The position numbers and the translations under genes are program-made. The notes below the pieces were generated by a model that saw nothing but the letters and a program-made list of their open reading frames with translations, searched no databases and was not told the DNA's origin. Below are positions 1 to 9,074 of a stretch of 64,000 bases of DNA, one piece after another; position 1 is the first letter of the stretch, and every line of letters begins with the position of its first letter. The stretch comes from Cohnella fermenti (GTDB lineage: Bacteria > Bacillota > Bacilli > Paenibacillales > Paenibacillaceae), in assembly GCF_004801405.1 (NCBI RefSeq), contig NZ_SSOB01000013.1, forward strand, positions 1-64,000, written 5' to 3'.

Positions 1-43
1 ACCTGCCGTTTTTCCACTCCCCTGATGATTGGCGTTAGGCTTC

Positions 44-126
44 TCAGGCAGCTGTCGTGCCTGACGCACGAACGCCCACGTCATTGTCGGTGATTCTTTC
101 ACCGACAAAGTACGTGAGCGTTAACA
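44..126. other. Nested inverted repeats, vaguely integron-site-like
   Basis: Two hairpins lie side by side. Positions 44-50 and 58-64 form a perfect 7-bp stem. Positions 84-93 and 99-108 form a perfect 10-bp stem around a 5-nt loop, extended outward by CACGT (77-81) and ACGTG (112-116). A GTTAGGC at 34-40 fits the GTTRRRY core of integron attC sites, and GCGTT recurs at 118-122, but the matching RYYYAAC core is absent. The structure directly precedes an AT-rich orphan gene. It could be a terminator of an off-window gene or a recombination site; neither is proven. Confidence 0.4.
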
Positions 127-163
127 GTTACAGCCATATGTAGATCAGACTCAAGATAAAAAT

Positions 164-820
164 TTGAAACTTTACCGAGTACTTGGACGAAGTCCAGACA
201 ATCTCGATTGTAATAGTACTTTATTGATAGCCACGAATGCAAAAACTTTTTCTGAAGGCATTATATGCGGAGGAGATAAAGTCGTTTCTTTACTTATTCT
301 TCAAGGAGAAAAAGTTCCTTATGTTAGCCTTAAGTACGGAATATCGCTTTTCGATGACTTCAGTACAATTACGAGTACCTTTATCAAACAAACTCCAGTC
401 AATTTGATTTTAGCGAGGGATACCGCCGTAGCGATAACGAAAAAGAAAGGTACAAACTATTTCGGTTTCAGATGGTCCTTTGACAATTCGTTTAGTCAAA
501 ATGGAGGGAAATTTTGGTCTGGGCCTTGGATGGAAGCAAATCATGATGGATACATAGTAGGCCATCTAGAAAAAATTAAAAACCAAGGGAATCCACTCCC
601 GATTATATTTGGCTTTGAATATTGGTTTCACGATGAATATGATGAACCGATACATCCTCAAGACGGCGAGGATGTTCCGTTGTATGTTCCATGTAGATCT
701 ACAGTAAACTTTGGGGTGTCACATAATTCAAGTGACAAAACAATATACGATGGAGTAATGAAAGCGCTTTGGGATCGACTTGAAACGGGCTATTGTCGCC
801 GTGCTGTTTACCTTGGGTAG
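164..820 (+). CDS. Orphan hypothetical protein, AT-rich
   Basis: A 218-residue protein of no family I recognise. It has no signal peptide or obvious membrane segment. Aromatic and glycine residues are frequent in the middle (a YFGFRWSFD segment followed by a WSGPW segment), and the second half is acidic. The frame opens after a stop at 122-124. The only start in the right place is a TTG at 164, with no convincing ribosome binding site, so the gene may be a 5'-truncated remnant. Base composition is clearly more AT-rich than everything downstream, which suggests horizontal acquisition. It is convergent with the zinc-regulated genes that follow. Confidence 0.55.
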   Translation: MKLYRVLGRSPDNLDCNSTLLIATNAKTFSEGIICGGDKVVSLLILQGEKVPYVSLKYGISLFDDFSTITSTFIKQTPVNLILARDTAVAITKKKGTNYFGFRWSFDNSFSQNGGKFWSGPWMEANHDGYIVGHLEKIKNQGNPLPIIFGFEYWFHDEYDEPIHPQDGEDVPLYVPCRSTVNFGVSHNSSDKTIYDGVMKALWDRLETGYCRRAVYLG

Positions 821-916
821 AAATTTCACAATAAAGTTGCGAAGCCGAGTGCCTTGGACTTGGTCAGGTTGGCATTGAACTCCTTCAGCTTGCAGGAAAC
901 GCCCCTCTCCCGGCCC

Positions 917-1987
917 TCATTCCTCATACAACTGGTCGAAGTCATCGATAAATGGATAGACATACGGATCTTCGGGCGCCTCGATGACCTTGATCTTGGT
1001 AGCTTCCAGCAGAATGATCTCATTCCCGCGATAGTCCGTTGTGGTCAGCTTGCCCGTCATCGTAATCCACGTATCTTCCTTCAAGGCTGCTCCCGAAGCG
1101 GCTTTGACCAGGAAGCCATACGGCATCGAATCCGCGGAGCAGCACAGCATCGCCAACCGGGACACGACAAACTGATCCTGCCCCATATCCTCCTCGCGAT
1201 AGACGAACCCGCTGATGACGATATCCTTGCCGATAAAGTTGGTCTTGTACATGTCCAGCATCGTCAGCATCTCCAGAAATCCGACGCTGTTGACCTTGAT
1301 CGCGTCCTTCTTGTACCACTTCTTCCCTAGCTCCGCGAAGTCGACACTGTATTCGTCCGCCGGGAACAGCGCATCCAGCTCGTCAACCTCCGGTGCCTGG
1401 GCGAGTTCTTCTTGCACTGGCTCTTGCTCTGGCTCTTGTACCGGCTCTTGTACTGGCTCTTGCTCTGGCTTTTGCTCTTGTTCTTGTACTGGCTCTTGCT
1501 CTGCCGGCTCTTGCACTTGCACTGTCGGCTCCGGAGATGGGCTTACCGTCTCCAAAGGCTTGACCGCAGGGGCCGAAGCTTGGCTTGGCGAAGCGGCTGA
1601 AGCGGAAGCGGCGACGTTCAAGTTCATGCCTTTGATCGACACCACTTCGCTTCCCATGATGCGATCGGGCAAGGCGAACCCCAGAATCAGCGGAATCACG
1701 AACAGCGAATAGATGAAGCCGTTGGCCGCTAGGGAACGGGAAGGCTCGTGTCCGCAATCGCAGCCCGCCTTCTCTTCCTTGTCGGATTGCTGAACGATCA
1801 TGTACAAGTAGAACACGGCCAATAGGAACATGGCGGCCGATCCGAACTTCACATAGGGAATCAGTCGGGGAACAATATAATAATGCAGCTTGTTCGCGCT
1901 GACCAGATGCACGATATAGAACGCGAACCCGCCCAAGAGAATAGCCCGTATCCAGTAGTGCGCGAGCAAGCTCCTTCTGTTATCCAC
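917..1987 (-). CDS. ycgQ: TIGR03943 / YcgQ-type permease subunit
   Basis: A membrane protein of the YcgQ (DUF1980, TIGR03943) family, the usual partner of YcgR-type permeases. In the 356 residues, two hydrophobic segments lie at about 10-35 and 45-65, then a GCDCGHE cysteine/histidine motif near 75-81. After another hydrophobic segment comes a low-complexity Pro-Glu-Gln-Val stretch (about residues 150-195) and a C-terminal soluble domain with a CCSAD segment. The GTG start at 1987 is set by AAGGAGG seven bases upstream. It lies 24 bp after the permease gene and is probably co-transcribed with it from the Zur-controlled promoter. The transported substrate is unknown; zinc control suggests a metal or metal complex. 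Confidence 0.8.
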   Translation of the reverse strand: MDNRRSLLAHYWIRAILLGGFAFYIVHLVSANKLHYYIVPRLIPYVKFGSAAMFLLAVFYLYMIVQQSDKEEKAGCDCGHEPSRSLAANGFIYSLFVIPLILGFALPDRIMGSEVVSIKGMNLNVAASASAASPSQASAPAVKPLETVSPSPEPTVQVQEPAEQEPVQEQEQKPEQEPVQEPVQEPEQEPVQEELAQAPEVDELDALFPADEYSVDFAELGKKWYKKDAIKVNSVGFLEMLTMLDMYKTNFIGKDIVISGFVYREEDMGQDQFVVSRLAMLCCSADSMPYGFLVKAASGAALKEDTWITMTGKLTTTDYRGNEIILLEATKIKVIEAPEDPYVYPFIDDFDQLYEE

Positions 1988-2011
1988 CGATCTTCCTCCT
2001 TGCGAGTCCGT

Positions 2012-3049
2012 TTAACTCAAGTAATATTTTCCCAGGAGCCATGCCCCGACGAAGACGGCCGGAACAATAATGGCGGCAAGCGTCAGAACAAACCTTGTCT
2101 TGAACAGGGACAGCAGCATAAGTGTGCTCTTCACGTCCAGCATGGGACCGAATACGAGAAACGAGAGCAATGCCCCGGTAGAAAATGTACCTGTAAAGGA
2201 GGTGGCCACGAAGGCATCGGAGGTGGAGCATAAGGACAGCACAAAAGCAAAACCCATCATAAAGAAATGCGCCGCGAATTCCTGTTGGCCGATCCCGACC
2301 AGGTCCGCCCGAGGAACATAAGCTTGGATGGCGGCTGCGAGCATGGAACCGACAATCAAGTACTTCCCCATATCGAAAAACTCGGCCCCGGCATGTTCAA
2401 ATACGTCAGCCCATCGGTTGCCCGAATGCGAGTGCGAATGCGAATGTCCGTCTGCGTGCGAGTGTCCGGGTGTTGCTTCAGGCTCGTTCTTCCCCCTGCG
2501 GAATGGGGATTGCTTAAGGAAATAATAAAGCAATAAACCGACGAGCAGACCTATCGCAATAGCCAGTCCCATTCTCGCGTACACCATCTCCGGCTTCGTT
2601 CGAAAGGCCAGGTAAGTGGAAGAGAACACAATCGGATTGACGATCGGCCCGACGAGAATAAAGACAACCCCTGCGTAAGCCGGCATTCCCTTGGCTGTCA
2701 ATCTTCTGACAACGGGAATCAGCCCGCACTCGCAGATCGGGAAAACAATGCCGAGCAGACACGCCATCACAATGCCCAGAATCGGATTGCGCGGAATTCC
2801 CTTGCGAATCCAGGCTTCGGGAATAAACACATGCATGATCGACGACGCGAATACGCCCAGAATCAGAAAGGGCAGCGCCTCTAGCAGAATGCTGATGAGC
2901 ATGGTCTTAAAGGTATGAATCTCTTGGGCGAAGGAACCGACGCCATGGATCAACAACGTTGGATGAAGAGCGAACAGAGCGATGAATCCGATCAAAGCGC
3001 CGAACAGGGCGTGCGACTTCCATGCTCCGTGAACCGAGGATAACTTCAA
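2012..3049 (-). CDS. ycgR: YcgR-type permease (DUF318)
   Basis: An integral membrane permease of the COG0701/DUF318 group, paired with YcgQ in Bacillus. Hydrophobic helices run almost throughout, with a conserved FPICECGLIPV motif, a GPIVNPIV motif and a central His-rich loop (alternating H and S/D) that could bind metal. The frame stays open to 3133, but those codons overlap a promoter and Zur box. The likely start is therefore TTG at 3049, five bases after AGGTGA, giving 345 residues. A promoter and operator of its own sit inside the end of the preceding gene. Role in zinc homeostasis is inferred from regulation; the substrate is not established. Confidence 0.75.
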   Translation of the reverse strand: MKLSSVHGAWKSHALFGALIGFIALFALHPTLLIHGVGSFAQEIHTFKTMLISILLEALPFLILGVFASSIMHVFIPEAWIRKGIPRNPILGIVMACLLGIVFPICECGLIPVVRRLTAKGMPAYAGVVFILVGPIVNPIVFSSTYLAFRTKPEMVYARMGLAIAIGLLVGLLLYYFLKQSPFRRGKNEPEATPGHSHADGHSHSHSHSGNRWADVFEHAGAEFFDMGKYLIVGSMLAAAIQAYVPRADLVGIGQQEFAAHFFMMGFAFVLSLCSTSDAFVATSFTGTFSTGALLSFLVFGPMLDVKSTLMLLSLFKTRFVLTLAAIIVPAVFVGAWLLGKYYLS

Positions 3050-3062
3050 GCTCTTCACCTGC

Positions 3063-3114
3063 AAAATTGTAATTCTTACGAACTGAGAATAACAGGAATA
3101 AAAACCTCTGTCAA
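3063..3114 (-). promoter_or_regulatory. Promoter with overlapping Zur box for ycgRQ
   Basis: On the minus strand TTGACA (3114-3109), a 17-base spacer and TATTCT (3091-3086) form a near-consensus sigma-A promoter. Immediately downstream, TCGTAAGAATTACAA-type sequence at 3063-3083 resembles the Zur 7-1-7 box (TCGTAATNATTACGA). The operator covers the expected transcription start, so repression by promoter blocking is expected. The -35 hexamer overlaps the stop codon (3111-3113) of the upstream FeoB-like gene. Confidence 0.7.
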
Positions 3115-4766
3115 TTCCATAGAGCCAGAACACTTGCCGAGATAATGGAAGTGACCGTCTGCTTGGAAGCCATTGAAGCGGCGAAGGTCAGCCCCAACTC
3201 CTTGCGGATCGTCCACAGCGTCACCAGGCAAGCCGTAAGCGTAGATGCCAGATAGACCAGGACGAACAGTTGGCCGGCATGAAGTCCGCTCAGGAAAGCG
3301 CCGTTATCCTGGTTCAGGACAAGCAGCCCGTCCTTGCGCAGAATGGAGAACACAATTCCGCCTGCGGCTTCGGCCGGCAAGCGGAACCAATGCATCAGCG
3401 GAGCCCCCCATCCCGTCAGCACGTCGATGACCCCGGTCCCCTGCATAATCGTCGATACGACGCACAGGAGAAGGAAGATCGGCATCGCCTGCAGCAAGAA
3501 CTGCTTCAGCACATTGCGCACCCGCCAGAGGACCGCCTTAAGGTCCGGCACCTGCAGGAACGTCTTGCCCGGCTGAATGGCGAACAAGGCCGGGTGCCCT
3601 CCCCTGTTCCATACTCTCGTATGAATGGCCCCGACTACGGTCAGGAGCAGCAGATAAGGCAGGAACAGCCAGGGACGGCCGGCCGATCCGAACAAGGACA
3701 GCGAGGCTCCGATCTGATAGCTGCAGGCCGATCCGAAGGCGATCAGGGACACGCACGACTTGCGCGTGCAAGCGCTGCAGGCCCGGCTCTGATGAACCGC
3801 CACCACGTTGCAGCCGAAGCCCGACAGCACGGGAATCAGGTCTCGGCCGCTGAGCCCGACAAGCTTCATCCACGGGTCCAGGGAGTCCGTAATTCGATCC
3901 TTGATGCCGCTCTCCTCGCCGATGGCGATGGCCATGCTGAGCAGCAGGACAACGGGAAAAGCCCACAAAAACGAGTACCACCCCAGCGTGATCACCCCGT
4001 AATCTCCTGCGAGCAGGGATGACAGCGGTCCCGGCAGCCCGGACAGCTTCTCTGCGAGCCCCCCGATGAAGATGCGGTCTCCGATCGGCTGCAGCCAGGA
4101 AGAGAGCCGATACGCCAGGAAGACCGGGAGGGCGAACAGCAACAGCAGCATCAGAACGGCGAGCAGCCGTCCCCATATCGGAAGCTCGAGCCAGGTGGCC
4201 GGCGGCTCCATGTCTTTAAATTCCGTCGGAAGATTCGCAAGCTGCGTGAGCGATTGACGCTGAACAACCGTTGCTCGCGACGCCGATTCCAGAATTCTTG
4301 CTCTCGAGCCGGTATCCAGATAGCGGGCATCCACCGCCTGAACGGGTATTCCCAATTGCTCCCGGTACGTCCGGACCTGCTTCTCGACCCGCGAAGGAAC
4401 CTTATCCGCGAAGGTGAGCAGCAGCGCGGCGCGGATCGGGCGGGAGGCGGCCAACTCCAGCAAGGGCGGCAGCTCCGAGGCAACGTGAGTCGCCCGAACG
4501 ACAAGCAGCGCCGTATCCGCTTGGCTTAATTCCTCCAGAGCCAACAGCGTCGTGACGCTGTCGTCCTGCAGGCGGATGCCGGGCAGATCGACGATCTGCC
4601 GGTTCGAAGGCAGCTTGCCCCTTCTCGCCATGACGGTCGAGCCTCTGAAGTTCGCCACCTCGGAGGATACGTCTCCCGTCAAGCTTCGGAACAAGGCGGA
4701 CTTCCCGGACGATTCGAAGCCGATAAGCGCCAAGGAGGAAGGCGGAAGCGTCTCGTTGTTCAGCAT
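3111..4766 (-). CDS. FeoB-like GTPase-permease, metal uptake
   Basis: A 551-residue protein with the layout of FeoB: an N-terminal G domain (P-loop GFESSGKS at 16-23, DLPG at 60-63, a weak G4 with TFADK near 118-122) and a membrane domain from about residue 198. The membrane part keeps the FeoB gate signature GFGCN (316-320), followed by cysteines at 330, 333, 338 and 348. It is shorter than classical FeoB, has no FeoA neighbour, and overlaps the flavoprotein gene by 7 bp. Known FeoB proteins move ferrous iron. Here the gene sits in a Zur-controlled operon, so zinc uptake, or iron uptake under zinc stress, is an inference. Confidence 0.75.
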   Translation of the reverse strand: MLNNETLPPSSLALIGFESSGKSALFRSLTGDVSSEVANFRGSTVMARRGKLPSNRQIVDLPGIRLQDDSVTTLLALEELSQADTALLVVRATHVASELPPLLELAASRPIRAALLLTFADKVPSRVEKQVRTYREQLGIPVQAVDARYLDTGSRARILESASRATVVQRQSLTQLANLPTEFKDMEPPATWLELPIWGRLLAVLMLLLLFALPVFLAYRLSSWLQPIGDRIFIGGLAEKLSGLPGPLSSLLAGDYGVITLGWYSFLWAFPVVLLLSMAIAIGEESGIKDRITDSLDPWMKLVGLSGRDLIPVLSGFGCNVVAVHQSRACSACTRKSCVSLIAFGSACSYQIGASLSLFGSAGRPWLFLPYLLLLTVVGAIHTRVWNRGGHPALFAIQPGKTFLQVPDLKAVLWRVRNVLKQFLLQAMPIFLLLCVVSTIMQGTGVIDVLTGWGAPLMHWFRLPAEAAGGIVFSILRKDGLLVLNQDNGAFLSGLHAGQLFVLVYLASTLTACLVTLWTIRKELGLTFAASMASKQTVTSIISASVLALWN

Positions 4767-5887
4767 TCGCAGTTCTCTCCGCAGCAGGACAGATCGTCCA
4801 GGAAGAAGCCTTGCTTCCTGTATTCCTCCAAGACGGTACAGTCCAACCCAAGCTTCGAAGCGATCCGATCCGCGATCACCCCGAAGCGCTGGCGGAATTT
4901 ATAAATAAAACAGAAGTGCAGATTGCCATGCTTGACGGCCGGACCTGACAAGTAAAGCCCCGGCGTCATCGTCGATTCGTCGTGCCCCGTTAAAGCCGGA
5001 GTCCCCTCCGCACTCCTCTCGAACAGATGCTCGACAAGCTTTAAGCTGCCATGGAACCCCGTCGCGAGTATAGGCGGCGTAACGGAGGTTACGGTTGTCT
5101 CCCTTCCGGACGAATTGACGCAGCGAATGCGATATTTGCCCGCTCGGGTAAGCTCGATCCCGCGAACGTCGTGCTGCCCCATCAGCCGAATGCGATCCTC
5201 TTCCAGGCTGTGGATACGGTCCTTCGTATAAGGGGACAGCTCCACGCTCGGATCGCTGCTGCCCTTCCGGGTCCACCGTCCGCTTCGGTCGATCAGGGTC
5301 GCCCGCTTCCCCAGCTTGGCAAGGTTGATCGCCGCATCCGCGCCGCTCTCGTAGCCCCCGATGATGACGAATTCGTCGCCGTCCAGGTCCTTCCAGCTTG
5401 GAATCAGGCTCGTGTGAATGGCATGCTCGGCCCCCGCCACGGCATCCAGCTTCGGGTATTGGAACTCCCCGGCGGCCCAGATGACGAAGCGGCTGCGCAG
5501 CGTGCCGTCGGACGTGTCGACCTCGAATCCGCCGGACGGCAGCGGGCGAACCGCGGACACGTCGACGCCTTCCCGAATCGGCAGCTTCTTGTGCTTCGCA
5601 ACGGCCTGCAAGTATTCGGCGTATTGCTTGCCGCTCGGGTGCTCCGTATTCAGCGAATACGCGGGAGAGGTGTTTAACGTAACCGCGTTCAGATCGAGCA
5701 TCCCGTAGGCATTGCTCGTGAATGACGGCGTGATCATCCTCATCTCCGGCGGCCATAGTCGGAACGAGGCGCCCACCTGCCCCCGCTCCAGAATGCGGAA
5801 CGATTGGACGTTCAAGTCCTGCAAGACGCAGCCGATCCCGATTCCGGCCGCTCCGGCGCCGACAACCAAACAATCGAATGTAGTCAA
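4760..5887 (-). CDS. CzcO-like FAD/NAD(P) oxidoreductase with Cys tail
   Basis: A 375-residue flavoprotein of the CzcO/flavin monooxygenase-like group (COG2072). The FAD-binding GAGAAG motif is at 9-14. A second Rossmann motif (IIGGYESG) near residue 175 would bind NAD(P)H, and an ILATGF motif is near 280. The protein ends in CCGENCEC (368-375), a compact cysteine cluster suited to binding a metal ion and not usual for the family. It is the third gene of the zagA1 operon, between the COG0523 GTPase and the FeoB-like permease. A redox role in metal release or handling is plausible; substrate unknown. Confidence 0.7.
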   Translation of the reverse strand: MTTFDCLVVGAGAAGIGIGCVLQDLNVQSFRILERGQVGASFRLWPPEMRMITPSFTSNAYGMLDLNAVTLNTSPAYSLNTEHPSGKQYAEYLQAVAKHKKLPIREGVDVSAVRPLPSGGFEVDTSDGTLRSRFVIWAAGEFQYPKLDAVAGAEHAIHTSLIPSWKDLDGDEFVIIGGYESGADAAINLAKLGKRATLIDRSGRWTRKGSSDPSVELSPYTKDRIHSLEEDRIRLMGQHDVRGIELTRAGKYRIRCVNSSGRETTVTSVTPPILATGFHGSLKLVEHLFERSAEGTPALTGHDESTMTPGLYLSGPAVKHGNLHFCFIYKFRQRFGVIADRIASKLGLDCTVLEEYRKQGFFLDDLSCCGENCEC

Positions 5888-5896
5888 GGTTCAGCC

Positions 5897-6901
5897 TCAT
5901 TTCCAGTTCGTATTTTCGTTCTCCAGCTCGGCCAGCGCTTCCTCGATCCGCTCTTCCGAGAAGCCTTCACCGATATGGACGATGACCTCCTGCACCGCTT
6001 GCCGGGGACGGATGGCCGACAGATGCGATTGACCGTAGCAATATTGCACAAGCGACAGCGTGTCGTCCCCCTTGAACCGGACAATTCCCTTGACACGGTA
6101 GACCTGATCGGGAAGACCGGCCAGATAAGCTTCGAACGACTCGCGGGCGATCGGTGCGCGGAAGTAATGCGTGTGCGCTTTGAGAAAAGAATGGGTGGCG
6201 TGCTTGGGCTTAGGGGGGCTTAGCGAACAAGAGGCATTTTCCTCAAACAGAATGGGCAGCGGCTTGAACCTTCGATGGTTCATTCGCCCGGGCTTCGCTT
6301 CGAGCAGCAGAGGAACGGCTCCTCTGCCGTATTCCGTACTCGCGATCGCGGCTCCGGCATTCCACTCTCTTAGCGCAAGCTGAAGCCTGTTCGACTCCTC
6401 CCGGCCGACACCGTCGCTCTTGTTCAGAATGATCGTGTCCGCAGCTCGTGCCTGATCCCTTAAGAGCCGGAACAGCTTCCCTTCCGGATGGCTGCGAAGC
6501 GTTGCCGATAGCTGCGGGGCCGAGACGACCGTTATCGTTCGGACGAGCTCGACTCGCCGCAGGAAGGAAGCATCCGTCACGCTGTCGACGATGGACAGAG
6601 GATTCGCGACTCCGCTCGCTTCGATCAGAATCGCATCGGGGTTATGCTCCGTGCACAGCTTCTCGATGACGAGCGGCACATCGCCGCTTCCCGTACAGCA
6701 CACGCAGCCGCTCAGCACCTCGGCGCGGGGCACCTCGCGCTCGAGAATCGGGCCGTCGATGTCGACATCGCCGATCTCGTTGATGAGAACGGCCGGGCGA
6801 CGGCCCGACTGAACGAGCGCATCGATCGCAAGGCGCAGAAGCGTTGTCTTCCCGCTTCCGAGAAATCCGGCGAGAACGTAGACGGGAACGGGGCTCGTCA
6901 T
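5897..6901 (-). CDS. COG0523 (CobW-type) GTPase metallochaperone
   Basis: A 334-residue G3E-family GTPase. The P-loop GFLGSGKTT begins at residue 12, the metal-binding CxCC motif lies in SGCVCC near residue 65-70, and NKSD supplies the guanine-recognition motif. The C-terminal CobW_C domain starts near residue 240. The start lies 5 bp after the zagA1 stop, so the two are translationally linked in the zinc-responsive operon. Family members deliver zinc or other metals to client enzymes at the cost of GTP; the client is not identifiable from sequence. It is shorter than the two ZagA proteins and only distantly similar to them. Confidence 0.82.
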   Translation of the reverse strand: MTSPVPVYVLAGFLGSGKTTLLRLAIDALVQSGRRPAVLINEIGDVDIDGPILEREVPRAEVLSGCVCCTGSGDVPLVIEKLCTEHNPDAILIEASGVANPLSIVDSVTDASFLRRVELVRTITVVSAPQLSATLRSHPEGKLFRLLRDQARAADTIILNKSDGVGREESNRLQLALREWNAGAAIASTEYGRGAVPLLLEAKPGRMNHRRFKPLPILFEENASCSLSPPKPKHATHSFLKAHTHYFRAPIARESFEAYLAGLPDQVYRVKGIVRFKGDDTLSLVQYCYGQSHLSAIRPRQAVQEVIVHIGEGFSEERIEEALAELENENTNWK

Positions 6902-6905
6902 TCCC

Positions 6906-8162
6906 TCACCTCTGTCCGAAGCGGGGAAGCGGGTCCTTCAGCTCGCGCCAGTTGCCGCTCATTTCTTCCGGCGTAAGCAGCGCCTTGTCGAGAGAGGCGG
7001 AGAGCTTCTCGCGGTCGATTCCGATTCCGATGAAGACCAGCTTCGTGACCCGGTCGCCCCATTGTTCGTCCCAATCGGGGGAGCGCGGCACCTCGCCGCT
7101 TCCGAAGTAAGCCCGCTTCTCGTCTTCGGTCAACGCGGACACCCACAGCCCGGCGGGCGACAACTGCCGGGAGACCCCCGCCTGACTGAACGACAGAGCC
7201 ATATTGTTGCGGGTGGCGAGCCACACGATTCCCTTCGAACGAACGACCTCCTGCGGCCAATTGGCCACCCACTTCAGCAGCCTCTCGGGATGGAACGGGA
7301 TTTTCCTCCGATAGACAAACGAATGGATGCCGTACTCCTCCGTCTCCGGCGTATGGTGATCCTTCTCCAGCTCTTGAATCCAGCCGGCCGATTGGCTCGC
7401 GGCTTCGAAGTCGAACAAGCCCGTATTCAGAATCTCCTTCGGATCGACCTGGCCGTGCGTGGTGCGAATCAGCTTGGCGCGGGGCTGCATCGCCCGCAGG
7501 GCCGTCTCCAGCTTCGTCAACTCCTCCTCGGCAACCATGTCGCACTTGTTGACAATGAGCACATCGCAGAACTCCACCTGATCCGTCAGCAGGTGAACGA
7601 CGCCTCTCGCATCGTCCTCTCCAGCCTCCTGGCTGCGATCCTTCAAGGTGTCGCGGGTGTTGTAGTCCTTCCAGAAGTGATAGGCGTCGACAACGGTGAC
7701 CATGCAGTCCAGCCGGGTCAGCTTGGACAGATCGATGTCCAGCTCGTCATCCACATAGGTGAACGTCTGGGCAACGGGCAGCGGCTCCCCGACGCCGGTC
7801 GATTCGATCAGAATATAATCGAACTTGCCTTCCTTGGCCAAGCGTTCGACCTCCTGGAGAAGGTCGTCGCGCAGCGTGCAGCAGATGCAGCCGTTGGACA
7901 TCTCGACCAGCTTCTCCTCCGTGCGGCTTAAGCCGCCGCCGTCCCTGACCAGATCGGCGTCGATGTTGACTTCGCTCAGGTCGTTCACGATAACGGCTAC
8001 TCTCAGGCCCTCGCGGTTGTTCAGCACGTGATTCAACACGGTTGTTTTGCCCGCGCCCAGGTAGCCGCTGAGCACGGTTACGGGGATTTTGCGGTCCGAT
8101 TGGTTATTCGATTGGCTGTCCGATTGATGATCCGATTGGCTGTCCGGCGTCTGAACCTTCAT
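6906..8162 (-). CDS. zagA: ZagA/YciC-type zinc metallochaperone GTPase
   Basis: A 418-residue COG0523 protein closely resembling Bacillus ZagA (YciC), a Zur-controlled GTPase that supports folate synthesis during zinc limitation. The P-loop GYLGAGKTT, the NGCICC metal motif and VNKCD guanine motif are all present. A hydrophilic N-terminal extension rich in Ser, Gln and Asp (about residues 5-24) is absent from the second copy at 10469-11641. AAAGGAGGT five bases before the ATG fixes the start. It heads the operon zagA1, cobW-like, czcO-like, feoB-like, with a Zur box just upstream. Confidence 0.88.
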   Translation of the reverse strand: MKVQTPDSQSDHQSDSQSNNQSDRKIPVTVLSGYLGAGKTTVLNHVLNNREGLRVAVIVNDLSEVNIDADLVRDGGGLSRTEEKLVEMSNGCICCTLRDDLLQEVERLAKEGKFDYILIESTGVGEPLPVAQTFTYVDDELDIDLSKLTRLDCMVTVVDAYHFWKDYNTRDTLKDRSQEAGEDDARGVVHLLTDQVEFCDVLIVNKCDMVAEEELTKLETALRAMQPRAKLIRTTHGQVDPKEILNTGLFDFEAASQSAGWIQELEKDHHTPETEEYGIHSFVYRRKIPFHPERLLKWVANWPQEVVRSKGIVWLATRNNMALSFSQAGVSRQLSPAGLWVSALTEDEKRAYFGSGEVPRSPDWDEQWGDRVTKLVFIGIGIDREKLSASLDKALLTPEEMSGNWRELKDPLPRFGQR

Positions 8163-8175
8163 GATGGACCTCCTT

Positions 8176-8196
8176 TAATTGTAATTATTACGATTA
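8176..8196 (-). promoter_or_regulatory. Zur box upstream of zagA1 operon
   Basis: TTGTAATTATTACGA at 8179-8193 matches the Zur 7-1-7 consensus TCGTAATNATTACGA at all but one position and is flanked by further symmetrical TAA/TTA bases. It lies immediately upstream of the AAAGGAGGT ribosome binding site of zagA1, where bound Zur would block transcription. Confidence 0.85.
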
Positions 8197-8224
8197 ATGT
8201 CGATGCGATATTGTTGCGCCGAGT

Positions 8225-9043
8225 CTAGCCGCGAGCGTACGCCGAGCCGGGAACATATTCGATGAACGCTTCCGTCAGATGCTCTTGCATCAACGGCTGA
8301 TCGAGCATAATCGCCTTCCGCTTCGCCTTCGTGACGATCTGCTCCATCTCCGCGTAGCTGCATTCCTTCATGAGCTCGTGAGCGGCGGAGACGACCTCTT
8401 GTTCCCTCTCGAACTCGCCGATTAACGAGTGCAAATATTCGGCCCTGGTGCGCTCGTCGGGCATTCCATAGGCGATCTTCGTATCGAACCGCCGCCAAAC
8501 GGCATGATCGAGCTCCGTCTCCAGATTCGTAGCCGCCATGAAGAGACTGTTCCCGTTGAACTCGTCCAGGCATTGCAACAGCGTGTTGACGACCCTGGAC
8601 ATCTCCTTCACTTCATCGTTGTTGTCCCTCATTCTGGCAATCGCGTCGAACTCGTCGAGGAACAGAACGCAAGGCGCCGCTCTGGCATAGTCGAATACCT
8701 TGCGAATGTTGCTGCCCGTCTCTCCCAAGTGACTGTGAATGATCGAATCGAGCCTCACGAGAATGAGAGGCAGCTCCAATCGGGAGGCCACATGGAAGGC
8801 GGTCAGCGTCTTGCCCGTTCCGGGAGGACCGTACATGAGCAGCTTGTTCGGGCAGCTCACCTCGTACTTCTCGAACTTCTCCCTCATGCCCAGAATGGCG
8901 ATAAACTCTTCCACGATCTTCCGGTTTAAGGGAGACAGCACCAAGCGTTTGACTTGCCTTGAGCATTCGCTCGGCGCCCAATAACTTGCCATGTCCATGC
9001 CTTTGGCTCGCGGCATACGCGAGCTAGAAGCCGATTTGCTCAT
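8225..9043 (-). CDS. Single-domain AAA+ ATPase, zinc-island member
   Basis: A 272-residue AAA+ ATPase. Walker A GPPGTGKT is at 72-79, followed by Walker B (LFLDEFDAI), sensor 1 (MAATN) and an RRFD arginine finger, as in the classical FtsH/SpoVK-like clade. There is no protease motif (no HExxH), so it is a remodelling ATPase only. The frame extends to 9199, but AAGGAG and the end of the preceding gene place the start at ATG 9043. It is the last gene of the zagA2-zur-rpmG-rpsN-DUF3024 run, 31 bp after the DUF3024-like gene. Substrate unknown. A role in remodelling proteins during zinc starvation is a guess from context. Confidence 0.8.
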   Translation of the reverse strand: MSKSASSSRMPRAKGMDMASYWAPSECSRQVKRLVLSPLNRKIVEEFIAILGMREKFEKYEVSCPNKLLMYGPPGTGKTLTAFHVASRLELPLILVRLDSIIHSHLGETGSNIRKVFDYARAAPCVLFLDEFDAIARMRDNNDEVKEMSRVVNTLLQCLDEFNGNSLFMAATNLETELDHAVWRRFDTKIAYGMPDERTRAEYLHSLIGEFEREQEVVSAAHELMKECSYAEMEQIVTKAKRKAIMLDQPLMQEHLTEAFIEYVPGSAYARG

Positions 9044-9074
9044 TCCATGATTTGCTCCTTGTTCAATCCGAATA

